Assembly: GCA_016703025.1 (NCBI GenBank)
Contig: JADJCV010000004.1
Span: 1,677,501 to 1,741,500, forward strand
Source of the DNA: Candidatus Avedoeria danica
Lineage (GTDB): Bacteria; Chloroflexota; Anaerolineae; Epilineales; Epilineaceae
Length of the DNA: 64,000 bases
Reading direction: 5' to 3'
This document shows, in pieces, positions 24,327-33,886 of the stretch (within the stretch, counting starts at the first letter, position 1; the number at the start of each line of letters is the position of its first letter). Made by a program: the position numbers and the translations under genes. The notes under the pieces are model-generated. The model worked only from the letters and a program-made list of their open reading frames with translations, ran no database searches and had not been told where the DNA came from.

Positions 24327-27122
24327 GTGACGCTGCGAACGCTCGGCCTTGATCGACTGGCGGGTGCCCTGGGGGTACGACGGCTTTCCCTGTGTGTAGG
24401 CTTGCTGCTTGCCTCATCCGCGATCGGCCGGGAGTCACCTGCTTCCAGCCCACCGACCGTTTCGGGCCAGCCACTCGCTCCCTTCACGTCGGCCGAGATC
24501 AAGGGCTGCCCCGTCCTTCCCGCCGACAATATCTGGAACGCCGCGGTGGACACCATGCCGGTAGTCCCCAATTCAGACCTCTACGTCGACACCATCGGCG
24601 CCGACGTGGGCCTTCACCCTGACTTCGGCGCCGGTCTCTTGGAGGGCACGAGCTCCCCGATCGGCATTCCATTCGTGGACGTACCGGCGAGCCAGCCCGG
24701 GGTGGAGGTCACCTTCGAGTACGCCGACGAGAGCGACCCGGGCCCCTACCCCATTCCCACAGACGCGCCGATCGAAGGCGGTCCCGACGGCGACGGCGAT
24801 CGGCACGTGCTGGTCTTGGAACGGGACAACTGCAAGCTCTACGAGCTGTTCGACGCCCATCCCCAGGACGACGGCAGCTGGAAGGCCGTCGGCGGCGCGA
24901 TTTATGACTTGAACTCGCACGACCTGCGTCCGGACGGCTGGACGTCGGCCGATGCCGCCGGCCTCCCCGTCCTGCCCGGTCTCGTGCGCTATGAAGAGGT
25001 GGCCGCCGGCGAGATCCTCCACGCGCTGCGCTTCACGGTTCCGGCGACCCGCCGGGCGTATGTCTGGCCGGCGCGGCACCGCGCCTCGACCCGCACCGAG
25101 GAGCGGTTCCCGCCCATGGGCCAGCGCTTCCGCCTCAAGGCCGACTTCGACATGTCCGGATTCTCGCCGCAGGTGCGGGTCATCCTGCGCGCGCTCCAGA
25201 AGTACGGCATGATGCTGGCCGACAACGGATCGCCCTGGTACCTATCCGGCGCGCCCGACGACCGTTGGGACAACGACGTTCTGCGAGAGCTTCGGGGCGT
25301 GAAAGGGGCGGATTTTGAGGCCGTCGACGTCTCCTCGCTGCAGTTGAACCCCGACTCGGGCCAGGTTCGGACGACCTCTGCCACGGCGACGCGGGGGCCG
25401 ACCAACACCCGGACGCCCAGCACCATTCCACCGACGCCCTCCGTCCCTCCGACGCCCACCATCCCTCGGACGCCCGACGACTCGCCACTCTACCTGCCGC
25501 TGGTCTACAACGGCCTGGCGCTTGCGCCGCCCGCGGCGACCCGAACCACGCAGCCCGCCACTCCCGTTCCGCCAACCAGGACGTCGCAGCCCGCCACGCC
25601 CGTGCAGACGACGCAGCCTCCCACGCCAACGCGGACGGTGCCGCCCGCCACGCCACCCCGTACGACGCCGCCTGCCACGCCAACGCTGGCCGTGGTCTCC
25701 GCCGACCTCTTCGTCGACGACGACAACACCACCGGCGCTGCGGACGGCAGCGTCCGCCGTCCGTACAGGACCGTCCAGCAGGCCATCGACGCCGCCTCGG
25801 GCGGGAATGTCATCGCGGTGGCGGGTGGAACCTATATCGAGGCCGTGCTCGTGCAGAACAAGACCGTGTCGCTTTATGGGGGGTACATCGGGGGCACTGA
25901 GGCCGACTATACCGGTGGGACCGGCGGCAACTTCGGGGTTCGCAACCCCACCGCCAACGTTGCCAACCTCCAAGGCAACTTGCAGGATTCGGTGGTCACG
26001 CTGCTCGAGTCCGGCTCGACCGTCGTGGACGGCTTCCGCATCACCCGCGGGGTGCGCTCTACGATTCCGCTGCCAGGGTGTGTGGGTGGTGGACTCTACG
26101 TCCTGGGCGGCGAGCCATCGATCTCGAACAACATCATCGAGAACAACAGCACCTGCGCCGACGCCGCGAACGGCGAGGATCTGCTCGGTGGCGGCATCTA
26201 CGCCAGCAACGCAAACATCTCGATCCAGGGCAATGTCATCCGCGACAACGTCTCCGGGCGCGGCGCTGCCATCGCGATCGCCGGCGGGGAGGTGGTCATC
26301 CGCGGCAACACCATCCAGGACAACATCGGTCGCGGCGACCACGGCGGGGGCGTCTACGTCTTCTCGCCAAACGCCCAGATCTCCCACAACCTCATCGCGG
26401 GCAACGAAATCGGACGGGAGCTGGGCTACGGCTGGGGCGGCGGAATGGCGATCTTCAACGAAGGCGGCTTTTTCAGACTGTCCTACAACGTCTTTACCGA
26501 CAACTTCGCCCCCTCCCTCGGCAGCGCCATCCTCGTCGACAACGGCGCGCGCGCCGAAATGGACCACGAACTGTTCTACGCGAACCAGTGTGGCGTGTCG
26601 AGCGGCGTGCCGGGCGGTGTGTCGACGGTCTTCGTCGATGGCGACGCCGGCGGTATGGGCTCAAGCCTCACCATGAGCAACAGCACGATCGCCGGCCACG
26701 ACTGTGATCCACCGGTCGCCGGTACTGCAGTCACCGTGCTGGAGTTTTCCGACGTCACCATCCGGAACAGCATTTTCTGGGGCAATGGCGGGGACGACGT
26801 CGAGGTGGATGAGACCTCCAAGATCAACATCCGCTACACGCTCTCCGAGGAGCTTCTTTCAGGGATGGGCAACCTGTCCACCGATCCCCTGTTCGCCAAC
26901 CTGGCCGGCAACGACTTCCACGTGCGCTCGTCTGCCGGGCGCTGGGATCCGGCGGCCAACGGGGGCGCCGGCGGGTGGGTACTGGACAACCAGGACAGTC
27001 CCGCCATCGATGCCGCCGACCCGGCATCGCCCTTCGCCGCCGAGCCCGAACCCAATGGTGGCCGGGCCAATATGGGCGTCTACGGCGACACGCCACAGGC
27101 AAGCAAGTCCGCGCCGCGATGA
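24327..27122 (+). CDS. Large secreted parallel beta-helix surface protein
   Basis: A 931-residue protein. I choose the GTG at 24327 because AAGGAGA sits 6 bp before it. A signal sequence (LCVGLLLASSAIG) is followed by a ~320-residue domain (CPVLPADNIWNAAVDTMPVV...DRHVLVLERDNCKLYELFDA...FSPQVRVILRALQKYGMMLADNG) that I recognise as recurring but unnamed. Then come a Thr/Pro linker with a PLYLPLVYNG motif and a right-handed beta-helix (SISNNIIENNS, ISIQGNVIRDN, VVIRGNTIQDN). The beta-helix region starts like DUF1565 proteins (LFVDDDNTTGAADGSVRRPYRTVQQAIDAA). It is probably a carbohydrate-binding or -cleaving surface protein. Confidence 0.85.
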   Translation: MTLRTLGLDRLAGALGVRRLSLCVGLLLASSAIGRESPASSPPTVSGQPLAPFTSAEIKGCPVLPADNIWNAAVDTMPVVPNSDLYVDTIGADVGLHPDFGAGLLEGTSSPIGIPFVDVPASQPGVEVTFEYADESDPGPYPIPTDAPIEGGPDGDGDRHVLVLERDNCKLYELFDAHPQDDGSWKAVGGAIYDLNSHDLRPDGWTSADAAGLPVLPGLVRYEEVAAGEILHALRFTVPATRRAYVWPARHRASTRTEERFPPMGQRFRLKADFDMSGFSPQVRVILRALQKYGMMLADNGSPWYLSGAPDDRWDNDVLRELRGVKGADFEAVDVSSLQLNPDSGQVRTTSATATRGPTNTRTPSTIPPTPSVPPTPTIPRTPDDSPLYLPLVYNGLALAPPAATRTTQPATPVPPTRTSQPATPVQTTQPPTPTRTVPPATPPRTTPPATPTLAVVSADLFVDDDNTTGAADGSVRRPYRTVQQAIDAASGGNVIAVAGGTYIEAVLVQNKTVSLYGGYIGGTEADYTGGTGGNFGVRNPTANVANLQGNLQDSVVTLLESGSTVVDGFRITRGVRSTIPLPGCVGGGLYVLGGEPSISNNIIENNSTCADAANGEDLLGGGIYASNANISIQGNVIRDNVSGRGAAIAIAGGEVVIRGNTIQDNIGRGDHGGGVYVFSPNAQISHNLIAGNEIGRELGYGWGGGMAIFNEGGFFRLSYNVFTDNFAPSLGSAILVDNGARAEMDHELFYANQCGVSSGVPGGVSTVFVDGDAGGMGSSLTMSNSTIAGHDCDPPVAGTAVTVLEFSDVTIRNSIFWGNGGDDVEVDETSKINIRYTLSEELLSGMGNLSTDPLFANLAGNDFHVRSSAGRWDPAANGGAGGWVLDNQDSPAIDAADPASPFAAEPEPNGGRANMGVYGDTPQASKSAPR

Positions 27123-27150
27123 TGGACTTGTTCTAACGTACATTGTGTGC

Positions 27151-27184
27151 GACCGCGCCGCCAGTGGTCACTGGCGGCGCGGTC
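27151..27184 (+). terminator. Perfect 16-bp stem hairpin after the beta-helix gene
   Basis: GACCGCGCCGCCAGTG (27151-27166) and its exact reverse complement (27169-27184) enclose a 2-nt loop, 28 bp after the beta-helix stop. No U-tract follows, so it is either a Rho-independent-like terminator of a high-GC organism or a leader structure of the NACHT gene. Confidence 0.65.
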
Positions 27185-27251
27185 GTAAGGCGTGGTCCTG
27201 CGGCCCTGCCTGCTTGCTTCGCGCGCCCTGAAATGGCAACATCCGGCGCGT

Positions 27252-30200
27252 ATGCCAGTCCACACCGCCCGGTCGCCCATCGATCTCATTGGGCCACAAA
27301 CCGTGCGTCAGGCACTGGCCGCCGTTCGCCACCTGGAGTCCAAGGCCCGCCGCCAGCCGAACCCGCTGCTCGGCCTGCAGATCGTGGACGTCCGGCTGCG
27401 CGAGATGGGCGTGACCGCCAGCGACGAGAACCGCCAGTGGGCGTTGGCGGGCGTTTTGGTCGACCTCGTCACCGAACGCCTCGCGGCGCTGCGTCGCGAA
27501 GCGAACGGTCCAGGAGTAGCCGCCCTTGCGGCCGGCGCGACGCCGGCCCGGGAGCTGGCGCGGTTGGCCGACGACTTCAGGGCCGGTGACCACGTCCGCG
27601 AATGCTGGAGCGCCATTCACAGCCGCTTCATCTCGACGGCCAGCCCGCCGATGGACGAAGTGGCCCGCGTGGCCGGCGTCGGCCGGGTGACGCTGGCCCG
27701 CCGGCTGAACCAAGGGCTGGCGCTGCTGTCCAATGACCTCCGGCGCCGCGAGCTCGAACTCGTCCGCCGCGGCGAGCTGCCCTACAGCCCGCGGCCCGCC
27801 CAGCGGGTGCGCGTGCATCCGCACGGCGGCGCCGACCCAATCGAACCGCCGAGCCTCGTGGCGCGCCGGGTGCTCGAATCGGTGCAGGCGGAGCGTCACC
27901 CAGGCATCGACCTCTCGGCGGCCGACGCGCTGACGCTGGTCAGCCGGCCGCCGGCGGACCTCGAGGCCTACCGCGTGGCGCGTATCGCCGCATGGTCCCA
28001 GCCGCGCCACTCCTTGGACCAGCGCTTCGTGCGCCTGACGCTGGTGGTGGATGCCGGCGAGGAGGAGCCCGCCGGCCGCTGGCAGACCGGCGGTCAGCAC
28101 GAGGACATCGCCGCGGCGCTCGATGCGGCCGGCAGTCCGGTGGTCGCCCTCCTGGGCGCGCCCGGCAGCGGCAAGTCGAGTTTGCTTGGGCGTTTCGAGC
28201 TGGACGAAGCGGTGGCGGCGCTGCACGGCGAGACCGACGCGGTGACGTTCTTTGTGCCGCTCGGCCAGTATCGGCCCGTCGCTGGCCGGGCGCTGAGCGC
28301 TCCCGGGCCGTGGCTGGAGGCGCGGTGGCACGAACGCCATCCGGACCTGCCCGCATTGGCGGACTTCCTGGCCCAGGGTCAGTTGACGCTGCTGCTGGAC
28401 GGGCTTAATGAGATGCCGCACGTCGATGGCGCCGAGTACCACGCGCAGGTGGCCGCCTGGCGGCACTACCTTGTCGACGAGCTGGCGGCGGTGGCCGGCA
28501 ACCGCGCCATCGTCAGCTGCCGGAGCCTTGACTACAGCGCGCCGCTGTCGTCGGCCGAGCTGCGTGTGCCGCAGTTGCAGGTGGAGCCGCTGACGGACGA
28601 CCAGGTCCGGACGTTCCTGTGGGCCCACCGACCGGCGCTGGCCGAGCAACTGTGGGCAACGCTGTCCGGCTCGCCGCGGCTGGCGGTGCTGCGCGTGCCG
28701 TACGCCCTGAAGCTGCTGGTCGATCAGGCCGGGCCCAGCGGCGACCTTCCGGGCGGTGGGGCGGCGTTGTTCACGGGCATGGTGCGTCAGGCCCTGCGCC
28801 GAGAGATCGAGCGCGACAACACCGCCTTTCGACCGGGCCTAGTGCTTGACCAGCGCGACGTCCGCCAGGTCACCCAGTGGCGCTGGCGGACGCCGTTCGA
28901 ACTGCCGGAGCGCGGTGTGCTGTTCCCGGGGCTGGCGAGCCTGGCGTGGGGCATGCAGTCGCGGGGCCTGGGTGGAGACGGGGCGCAGGTACGCGTCGAC
29001 CGCGCCGAGGCGCTGGCGCTGTCGGCGGCACCGCCGTCCGGTGGCCTCATCGAGGCCGGGCTGGCGTTGGCGGTGCTGGACGAAGAGGTAGCCTCGGATG
29101 ACGTGAGCTTTCGTCATCAGCTGTTGCAGGAGTACTTCGCCGCCCGCCGGCTGGCCGCGGCGCCCGCTCCTGATCGGGTGTGCCAGGCCTGGCGGGCGGT
29201 CGACGTGGTACCCAGCGTGGCCGAACTGTTGGCCGCGATCCCGGCCGGCGAGCCGCTGCCGCCGCTGCCGGCGACCGGCTGGGAGGAGACAACCGGCCTG
29301 GCCGCCGAGATGGCCACGGATGCGACCGCCTTCCTGGAGGGCGTCGCGGCGGCGAACCTGGCCCTGGCCGGCGCCATCGCCGCGCGGCCCGACGTGGCCG
29401 CCCGGCTCGACAACGGGTTCGTCGACGACCTGCGATCTCGCCTGACGTTGCGCAGCCGCGACGGGGCGGCGGACGTGCGGGCCCGTATCGCCGCCGCGCG
29501 GGCCCTGGGCACGCTGGGCGACCCGCGCTGGCCGCGCCGCGCAGGCCCCGACGGCGACCATCTGGCCCCGCCGCTCCTCGAGATCGCCGCCGGCGACTAC
29601 CCGCTCGGCCGGGCCGAGCCCTTCGAGGCGCTCGGGCGGCAGTGGTGGGCGCGCTACACGCCGCACACCGTCCGGTTGGATCGCTTCGCGATGGGCCGGT
29701 TCCCGGTGACGAACGCCGAATGGGCGTGCTTCATGGCAGCCGACGGATACGAGGACGAGCGCTGGTGGGACACCCCGGCGGCGGCCGACTGGCGCCGCGG
29801 CGTCGGCACGACGCTCGGCATCCATCTAAGCGTTCAGGAGTGGGTGCGGCGCTACCGGGCCAACCCCGATCTGCTGGCGGCGACGCGCCGCGAGGGCGGC
29901 TTCACGCATGAGGTCTTTGAGCGCTGGCGGCGGCGCCTGGCCATGACCGAGACCGAGTTGGCGCTGCATCTGGCTGAGCTGTACCCGTCGGAGCGCAAGA
30001 CGGCACCGCGGCAATGGACCAACGGCCGCTTCAACCACCCCGCGCAGCCGGTCGTGGCCGTCACTTGGTACGAGGCGCGGGCCTACTGCAACTGGCTCGC
30101 GGCGCAGACTGGCCGGCCGTTCCGGCTGCCGACCGACGCCGAGTTCGAGGCCGCGGCGCGGGGGCCAAGCGGCCGCGACTACCCGTGGGGCGGGCCCTTC

Positions 30201-30566
30201 GACCCGGCGCGGCTCAACTGCGTGCTCAGCCACATCATGACCACGACGCCCGTCGGCGTCTACCCGGACGGCGACACGTCGGATGGCTTCAGCGACCTGT
30301 CGGGCAACGTCGAGACCTGGACCAGCACCTTGGTCGGCACCGGTGACGACACGGCCCCGGACGGACCGCGCGAGTGGCACCGCGACCTTGAGGCGGTCGA
30401 CGTGCCGTCATCGCAGCGCCGGGTGGTCCGCGGGGGCTGCTGGATGGACAACCATTCGCGGGTCCATCCGAGCTACGGCGTGGGGTACGGCCCGGACTTC
30501 TGTCCCGATTCGGTGGGGCTGCGCCTGGCGTGCAGCCTGGACGGGTCCACAACGGTGCCAGCATGA
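27252..30566 (+). CDS. NACHT ATPase fused to FGE-sulfatase (SUMF1-like) domain
   Basis: A 1104-residue STAND-type protein starting MPVHTARSPID. The N-terminal ~200 residues are helical with a possible HTH (MDEVARVAGVGRVTLARRLNQ). The NACHT domain has Walker A GAPGSGKS (302-309), Walker B LTLLLDGLNEMP (D383) and an arginine motif IVSCRSLDY. An all-helical region with FRHQLLQEYFAARRL follows. From ~775 to the end is an FGE-sulfatase domain: MGRFPVTNAEWACFM, PVVAVTWYEARAYCNWLA, FRLPTDAEFEAAARG, DLSGNVETWTS, VVRGGCW and LRLAC. NACHT proteins act as switchable sensors in immunity-like systems; the FGE part may bind ligand or act as effector. Confidence 0.92.
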   Translation: MPVHTARSPIDLIGPQTVRQALAAVRHLESKARRQPNPLLGLQIVDVRLREMGVTASDENRQWALAGVLVDLVTERLAALRREANGPGVAALAAGATPARELARLADDFRAGDHVRECWSAIHSRFISTASPPMDEVARVAGVGRVTLARRLNQGLALLSNDLRRRELELVRRGELPYSPRPAQRVRVHPHGGADPIEPPSLVARRVLESVQAERHPGIDLSAADALTLVSRPPADLEAYRVARIAAWSQPRHSLDQRFVRLTLVVDAGEEEPAGRWQTGGQHEDIAAALDAAGSPVVALLGAPGSGKSSLLGRFELDEAVAALHGETDAVTFFVPLGQYRPVAGRALSAPGPWLEARWHERHPDLPALADFLAQGQLTLLLDGLNEMPHVDGAEYHAQVAAWRHYLVDELAAVAGNRAIVSCRSLDYSAPLSSAELRVPQLQVEPLTDDQVRTFLWAHRPALAEQLWATLSGSPRLAVLRVPYALKLLVDQAGPSGDLPGGGAALFTGMVRQALRREIERDNTAFRPGLVLDQRDVRQVTQWRWRTPFELPERGVLFPGLASLAWGMQSRGLGGDGAQVRVDRAEALALSAAPPSGGLIEAGLALAVLDEEVASDDVSFRHQLLQEYFAARRLAAAPAPDRVCQAWRAVDVVPSVAELLAAIPAGEPLPPLPATGWEETTGLAAEMATDATAFLEGVAAANLALAGAIAARPDVAARLDNGFVDDLRSRLTLRSRDGAADVRARIAAARALGTLGDPRWPRRAGPDGDHLAPPLLEIAAGDYPLGRAEPFEALGRQWWARYTPHTVRLDRFAMGRFPVTNAEWACFMAADGYEDERWWDTPAAADWRRGVGTTLGIHLSVQEWVRRYRANPDLLAATRREGGFTHEVFERWRRRLAMTETELALHLAELYPSERKTAPRQWTNGRFNHPAQPVVAVTWYEARAYCNWLAAQTGRPFRLPTDAEFEAAARGPSGRDYPWGGPFDPARLNCVLSHIMTTTPVGVYPDGDTSDGFSDLSGNVETWTSTLVGTGDDTAPDGPREWHRDLEAVDVPSSQRRVVRGGCWMDNHSRVHPSYGVGYGPDFCPDSVGLRLACSLDGSTTVPA

Positions 30567-30603
30567 CGATTGGACGTATGATCCACCGTCGAACGACTTA
30601 GAG

Positions 30604-31791
30604 ATGGAGGCCGCGGTGTCGCCAGCGCCGGATGTCCTTGCCCCAACCAGCCGCCGCTGGCCCGAACGCGCCCTGCTGGCCTTGCTCGTCGCCCAGCTCG
30701 TCCCTGTCGGCGCACTGTTTCCGTACTACGCCTTCGCGCGCCAGGACGCATGGGGCCTCAAGCTCTTCGCGCTCGCCCTCGCCGCACTCGGCGCGGCCGC
30801 CGTCGTCGGCGTCTGGCGGCGCGCGCCGTGGGCGCTGTGGGCCGTCGTGGTCCTCGTCGCGCTGAAGCTCGTCGTCGATGTCTTCGGATACACGCACGTG
30901 CCCGACCTGCGGCTGCCTGCCGTCTCGACGCTGGCGAACGGTGCGATCCTCGCCATCGCCTTGCGGCAGGCGCTGCCGATCGGCGACCGCATCTCCCCCG
31001 GACAGCGCGCGTTCTTCACGTGCGTCCTCGCCCTCGCCGCCTGGGTCGCCGTGCGCGGTCTGTTCTTCCCCGCGCACCTCTCCGCGACGATCCCGTTCAA
31101 CGTCCCGCCGCTGCACAGCCGTTTCCTGGGCGCCATGTACCTGTCGGGGGCGACGTTCATGCTGCTGGCCATCCGCGCCCGGTCGTGGCGCGAGATCCGG
31201 ATCGTCGTCCCGATGGTGGCGATCTGGACCGGCGTGCTCGGCCTCGTCTCGCTGCGCTTCCTCGGGGCGTTCGATTGGGCCGAGCCGCAGACATGGACGT
31301 GGTTCATCGCGTACAGCGCGTTTCCGATCGTGGCGGCGTGGATCGCGTGGCGGCAGCGCGGCGTCGCGGGCGGCGCATCGACGGCTTCGCCCTTGCCGGC
31401 GCTGCCGGCGCCCCTTCGCACCTACCTCTGGGCGCAGGCCGCCGTCCTGACGCTCCTCGCCGTCGCGCTCCTTGCCGCGCCCGGCGCGGTGGCCGCGGTT
31501 TGGCCCTGGAAGATCTCAACCGAGCTCGCCCAGGTGTACAGCGCGCCGTTCCTCAGCTTCGGCCTCGGCAGCTTGATGGCCGCGCGCGCGACGGCCGCGG
31601 GCGAGGTGCGCATCGCCCTCACCGCGACGCTCGTCTTCACAGCGGCCGTGCTTGCGGCCTCGGCGCTGCACCGCGGCCTGTTCGCGCCGACAGCGCCGGC
31701 CACGTGGCTCTGGTTCGGCGGCTTCGGACTCGCCACGGCCGTCCTGCTGCGGTACGTACTCGCCCGTCCAAGGAGGACCGAACAGCCATGA
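30604..31791 (+). CDS. Polytopic membrane protein
   Basis: A 395-residue integral membrane protein with about ten hydrophobic helices (ALLALLVAQLVPVGALFPYYAF, LFALALAALGAAAVVGVW, ALWAVVVLVALKLVVDVFGY and others). It begins MEAAVSPAPD at 30604, 37 bp after the NACHT gene. No catalytic motif is recognised. It appears to contain two similar halves of about five helices (each with an ALPAPLRTYLWAQAAVLTLL-like segment). The next gene overlaps it by ATGA and encodes another multi-helix protein, so they may form one complex. Confidence 0.75.
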   Translation: MEAAVSPAPDVLAPTSRRWPERALLALLVAQLVPVGALFPYYAFARQDAWGLKLFALALAALGAAAVVGVWRRAPWALWAVVVLVALKLVVDVFGYTHVPDLRLPAVSTLANGAILAIALRQALPIGDRISPGQRAFFTCVLALAAWVAVRGLFFPAHLSATIPFNVPPLHSRFLGAMYLSGATFMLLAIRARSWREIRIVVPMVAIWTGVLGLVSLRFLGAFDWAEPQTWTWFIAYSAFPIVAAWIAWRQRGVAGGASTASPLPALPAPLRTYLWAQAAVLTLLAVALLAAPGAVAAVWPWKISTELAQVYSAPFLSFGLGSLMAARATAAGEVRIALTATLVFTAAVLAASALHRGLFAPTAPATWLWFGGFGLATAVLLRYVLARPRRTEQP

Positions 31792-32747
31792 CCGCCCCGA
31801 CCTCGCCGAACACCCCATCCCCATCATCGCCGAGCGCCGCATCGAACCCGTCGACAACCGACGGGCCGACACGCCACGCCGGCGACGCCGTCGGCACGCC
31901 CGTGGCGTGGTGGCTGCGCGCCTGGCTGGCGGTCGAGGTCTTCTTCGGCCTCGCGGCCATCAGCTCGATCTTCCTCCGGCCCGACCAGACGGCCACGAAC
32001 TTCGCCTGGCCGATTCCGGCGACGGTCATGGCGGCGACGCTCGGCGCGTTCTACTTCGCCTCGGCGCTGCTCTTCGTGCTGCCGCTGTTCGAACGGCGCT
32101 GGGAGAACGTCCGGGTCATGATCCTGCCGACGGCCGTGTTCGCCACGGCGATGTGCGTCACGACGTTCCTCCACTGGTCCAAGTTCAGCCTCTGGACGCT
32201 GCCGTTCAACGTCTGGCTGGCCAGCTACGTCCTCCCGCCGCCGATCTTCACCGCGGCGTACGCCTGGCACCAGCGCCGCGCGCTGCCGGTCGGCACCGCC
32301 GTCGACGGTCGACTGCCCGCCGCCGCGCGCACGTTCCTGCGCACCAACGGCTTGGCGGTCGTCGCCGTGGCGCTGACGCTGTACGTCGTCCCGTCCCTCC
32401 TCGTGCCCCGCGGCCCGTGGCCGCTGACGCCCCTCACGCTGCGCGCGCTCTGCAGCTGGCTGATCGGCGTCGGCCTGCTGCAGGTCTGGATGGCGTGGGA
32501 GAACGACTGGCGCCGCGTTCGGCTGGCGACGGCGATGCTCCTGCTCCTGCCGCCGGCTCTGTACGTCCAGCTCGCGCGCTTCCGCACCGCGGTGGATTGG
32601 TCGAACCTCGCCCTGTGGATCCTCCTCGCGGACGTGACGGCGGCCGGCCTCGTCGCCGTGTGGCTCTGGCTCACGGTGCGGCGAGACGCGGGCGAGGCGC
32701 GCGATGGCCGGGATGGTCGCGATCATCGAGAACGCCAAGATGACTGA
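31788..32747 (+). CDS. Polytopic membrane protein, coupled to preceding gene
   Basis: A 319-residue membrane protein with a Ser/Pro-rich N-terminal tail (~35 residues) and about eight helices. AGGAGGA (31771-31777) precedes its ATG, which overlaps the previous stop. Helices such as ATVMAATLGAFYFASALLFVLPLF and FNVWLASYVLPPPIFTAAYAW, and the motif RTFLRTNGLAVVAVALTLYVVPSLLVP, resemble the partner protein's RTYLWAQAAVLTLL...AAPG segment, so the two are probably distant paralogues. Function unknown. The C-terminus is charged (GEARDGRDGRDHRE). Confidence 0.75.
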   Translation: MTAPTSPNTPSPSSPSAASNPSTTDGPTRHAGDAVGTPVAWWLRAWLAVEVFFGLAAISSIFLRPDQTATNFAWPIPATVMAATLGAFYFASALLFVLPLFERRWENVRVMILPTAVFATAMCVTTFLHWSKFSLWTLPFNVWLASYVLPPPIFTAAYAWHQRRALPVGTAVDGRLPAAARTFLRTNGLAVVAVALTLYVVPSLLVPRGPWPLTPLTLRALCSWLIGVGLLQVWMAWENDWRRVRLATAMLLLLPPALYVQLARFRTAVDWSNLALWILLADVTAAGLVAVWLWLTVRRDAGEARDGRDGRDHRERQDD

Positions 32748-33366
32748 CATCGCCGAGCCGGCACCGCCGATTCGCTGGCCGTTTCACCGCTACGCCAAGT
32801 ACGCGTTCCTCGAGGACCTCGACCACACGCGGCACATCCCTGTCGGCCGGCTGTGGGGCACGCGGATCGCGGTCACGCCGACCGCCGCTCTTCAGGTGCC
32901 GTTCTTCTTCGCGCTCGGCGTCCTGCTGACGTTCGTGCCGGGGCGAATGGCGCTCGTCGCCCCGCTCGGCGACCGCATCGAGAACGCCGTGCTGTTCACC
33001 GTCGCCGGCCTCGTCGCCAACGCGGCCCATGCTTTCGGCCACATCGCCAGCGGCACGCTGGCCGGCAGCGCGATGGACGAGCTGCTGATCACCGCCACGC
33101 GCGACGCGAACCTGTACCTGGGCGATCAGAGCGCCGTCCGCGGCCGGACCCACATCGCGCGCGCCGTCGGCGGGCCGGTGGGCAACCTCGTTGTCGCCGC
33201 GATCACGTTCGCCGTGCTCACTGCCCTGGGCGGCGGGGGGACGCAGCCGATGCTCGACCGCATCGCCGGCGTGAACCTCCTGTTCGGCCTGGGCGGCTTT
33301 CTGCCGCTGCCGAGCGTGGACGGCGCGGTGATCTGGCGGGAGGTGTGGCGGGGCCTGCGCGGCTGA
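32740..33366 (+). CDS. Membrane protein, possibly degenerate M50-type
   Basis: A 208-residue membrane protein (start MTDIAEPAPPIRWPF; an in-frame ATG at 32704 is an alternative). It has three to four helices. AAHAFGHIASG inside a helix and a later NLLFGLGGFLPLPSVDGAVIW resemble the HExxH and NxxPxxxxDG boxes of M50 site-2 proteases. The glutamate of HExxH is absent, so it would be an inactive relative or a different membrane protein. It overlaps the preceding gene's stop and likely belongs to the same operon. Confidence 0.65.
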   Translation: MTDIAEPAPPIRWPFHRYAKYAFLEDLDHTRHIPVGRLWGTRIAVTPTAALQVPFFFALGVLLTFVPGRMALVAPLGDRIENAVLFTVAGLVANAAHAFGHIASGTLAGSAMDELLITATRDANLYLGDQSAVRGRTHIARAVGGPVGNLVVAAITFAVLTALGGGGTQPMLDRIAGVNLLFGLGGFLPLPSVDGAVIWREVWRGLRG

Positions 33367-33438
33367 ACACCGCGCGCCCCAGCGCCGCCGCCGCAGCGCC
33401 GTCCGATGCGCGGTAGGCCGTCAGCTGCCCGATACGCC

Positions 33439-33748
33439 CTACTGGGCTGCCGCGTCCCCTCCGGCGATGGCCGCACCGATCCCGACCCACGCCAGGCCGA
33501 TGAGGGCCATCGTCGCCTCGAACGACGGCGCAGCGCACAATGCCCGCCAGGCCGGCCAGGCAGCCGAGGCACCACGGCAAGGCGGCGGTCGCCGTGATCG
33601 CGTCGAACGCGTCCTGGCCAAGCGTGAAACGCAACCAGGCGATCAGGTACAGCACCCCGCCAAGTCCGGCGAGGATGCCGAGCAGACGCGCTTGGTTGCC
33701 ACCTTCGGCGGCCGGGACGTTGGGCGAGGTCGAGGCCATGGCGGTCAC
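33439..33748 (-). CDS. Small membrane protein with internal frameshift
   Basis: Starts MTAMASTSPNVPAAEGG with a first helix (LLGILAGLGGVLYLIAWLRF) and a second (ALPWCLGCLAGLAGIV). Near 33535 the reading frame must shift by one base to continue into CAAPSFEATMALIGLAWVGIGAAIAGG and a stop at 33439. Without the shift the frame becomes Arg/Gly noise. The reassembled product is ~102 residues with three helices. Either an assembly indel or a disabled gene. No family recognised. Confidence 0.6.
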
Positions 33749-33886
33749 GATTGCCTCCAGGAAATGCGCGCAACGGCGTGGATGGGCACGTTTTCATGAC
33801 GGTGAGGATGCGTGCCGCGATGATACACTTCCCCTCGCACTGCGCGGACGCCGCGGCGCACCGCGAACCACGGCGTTGCAGGAACG

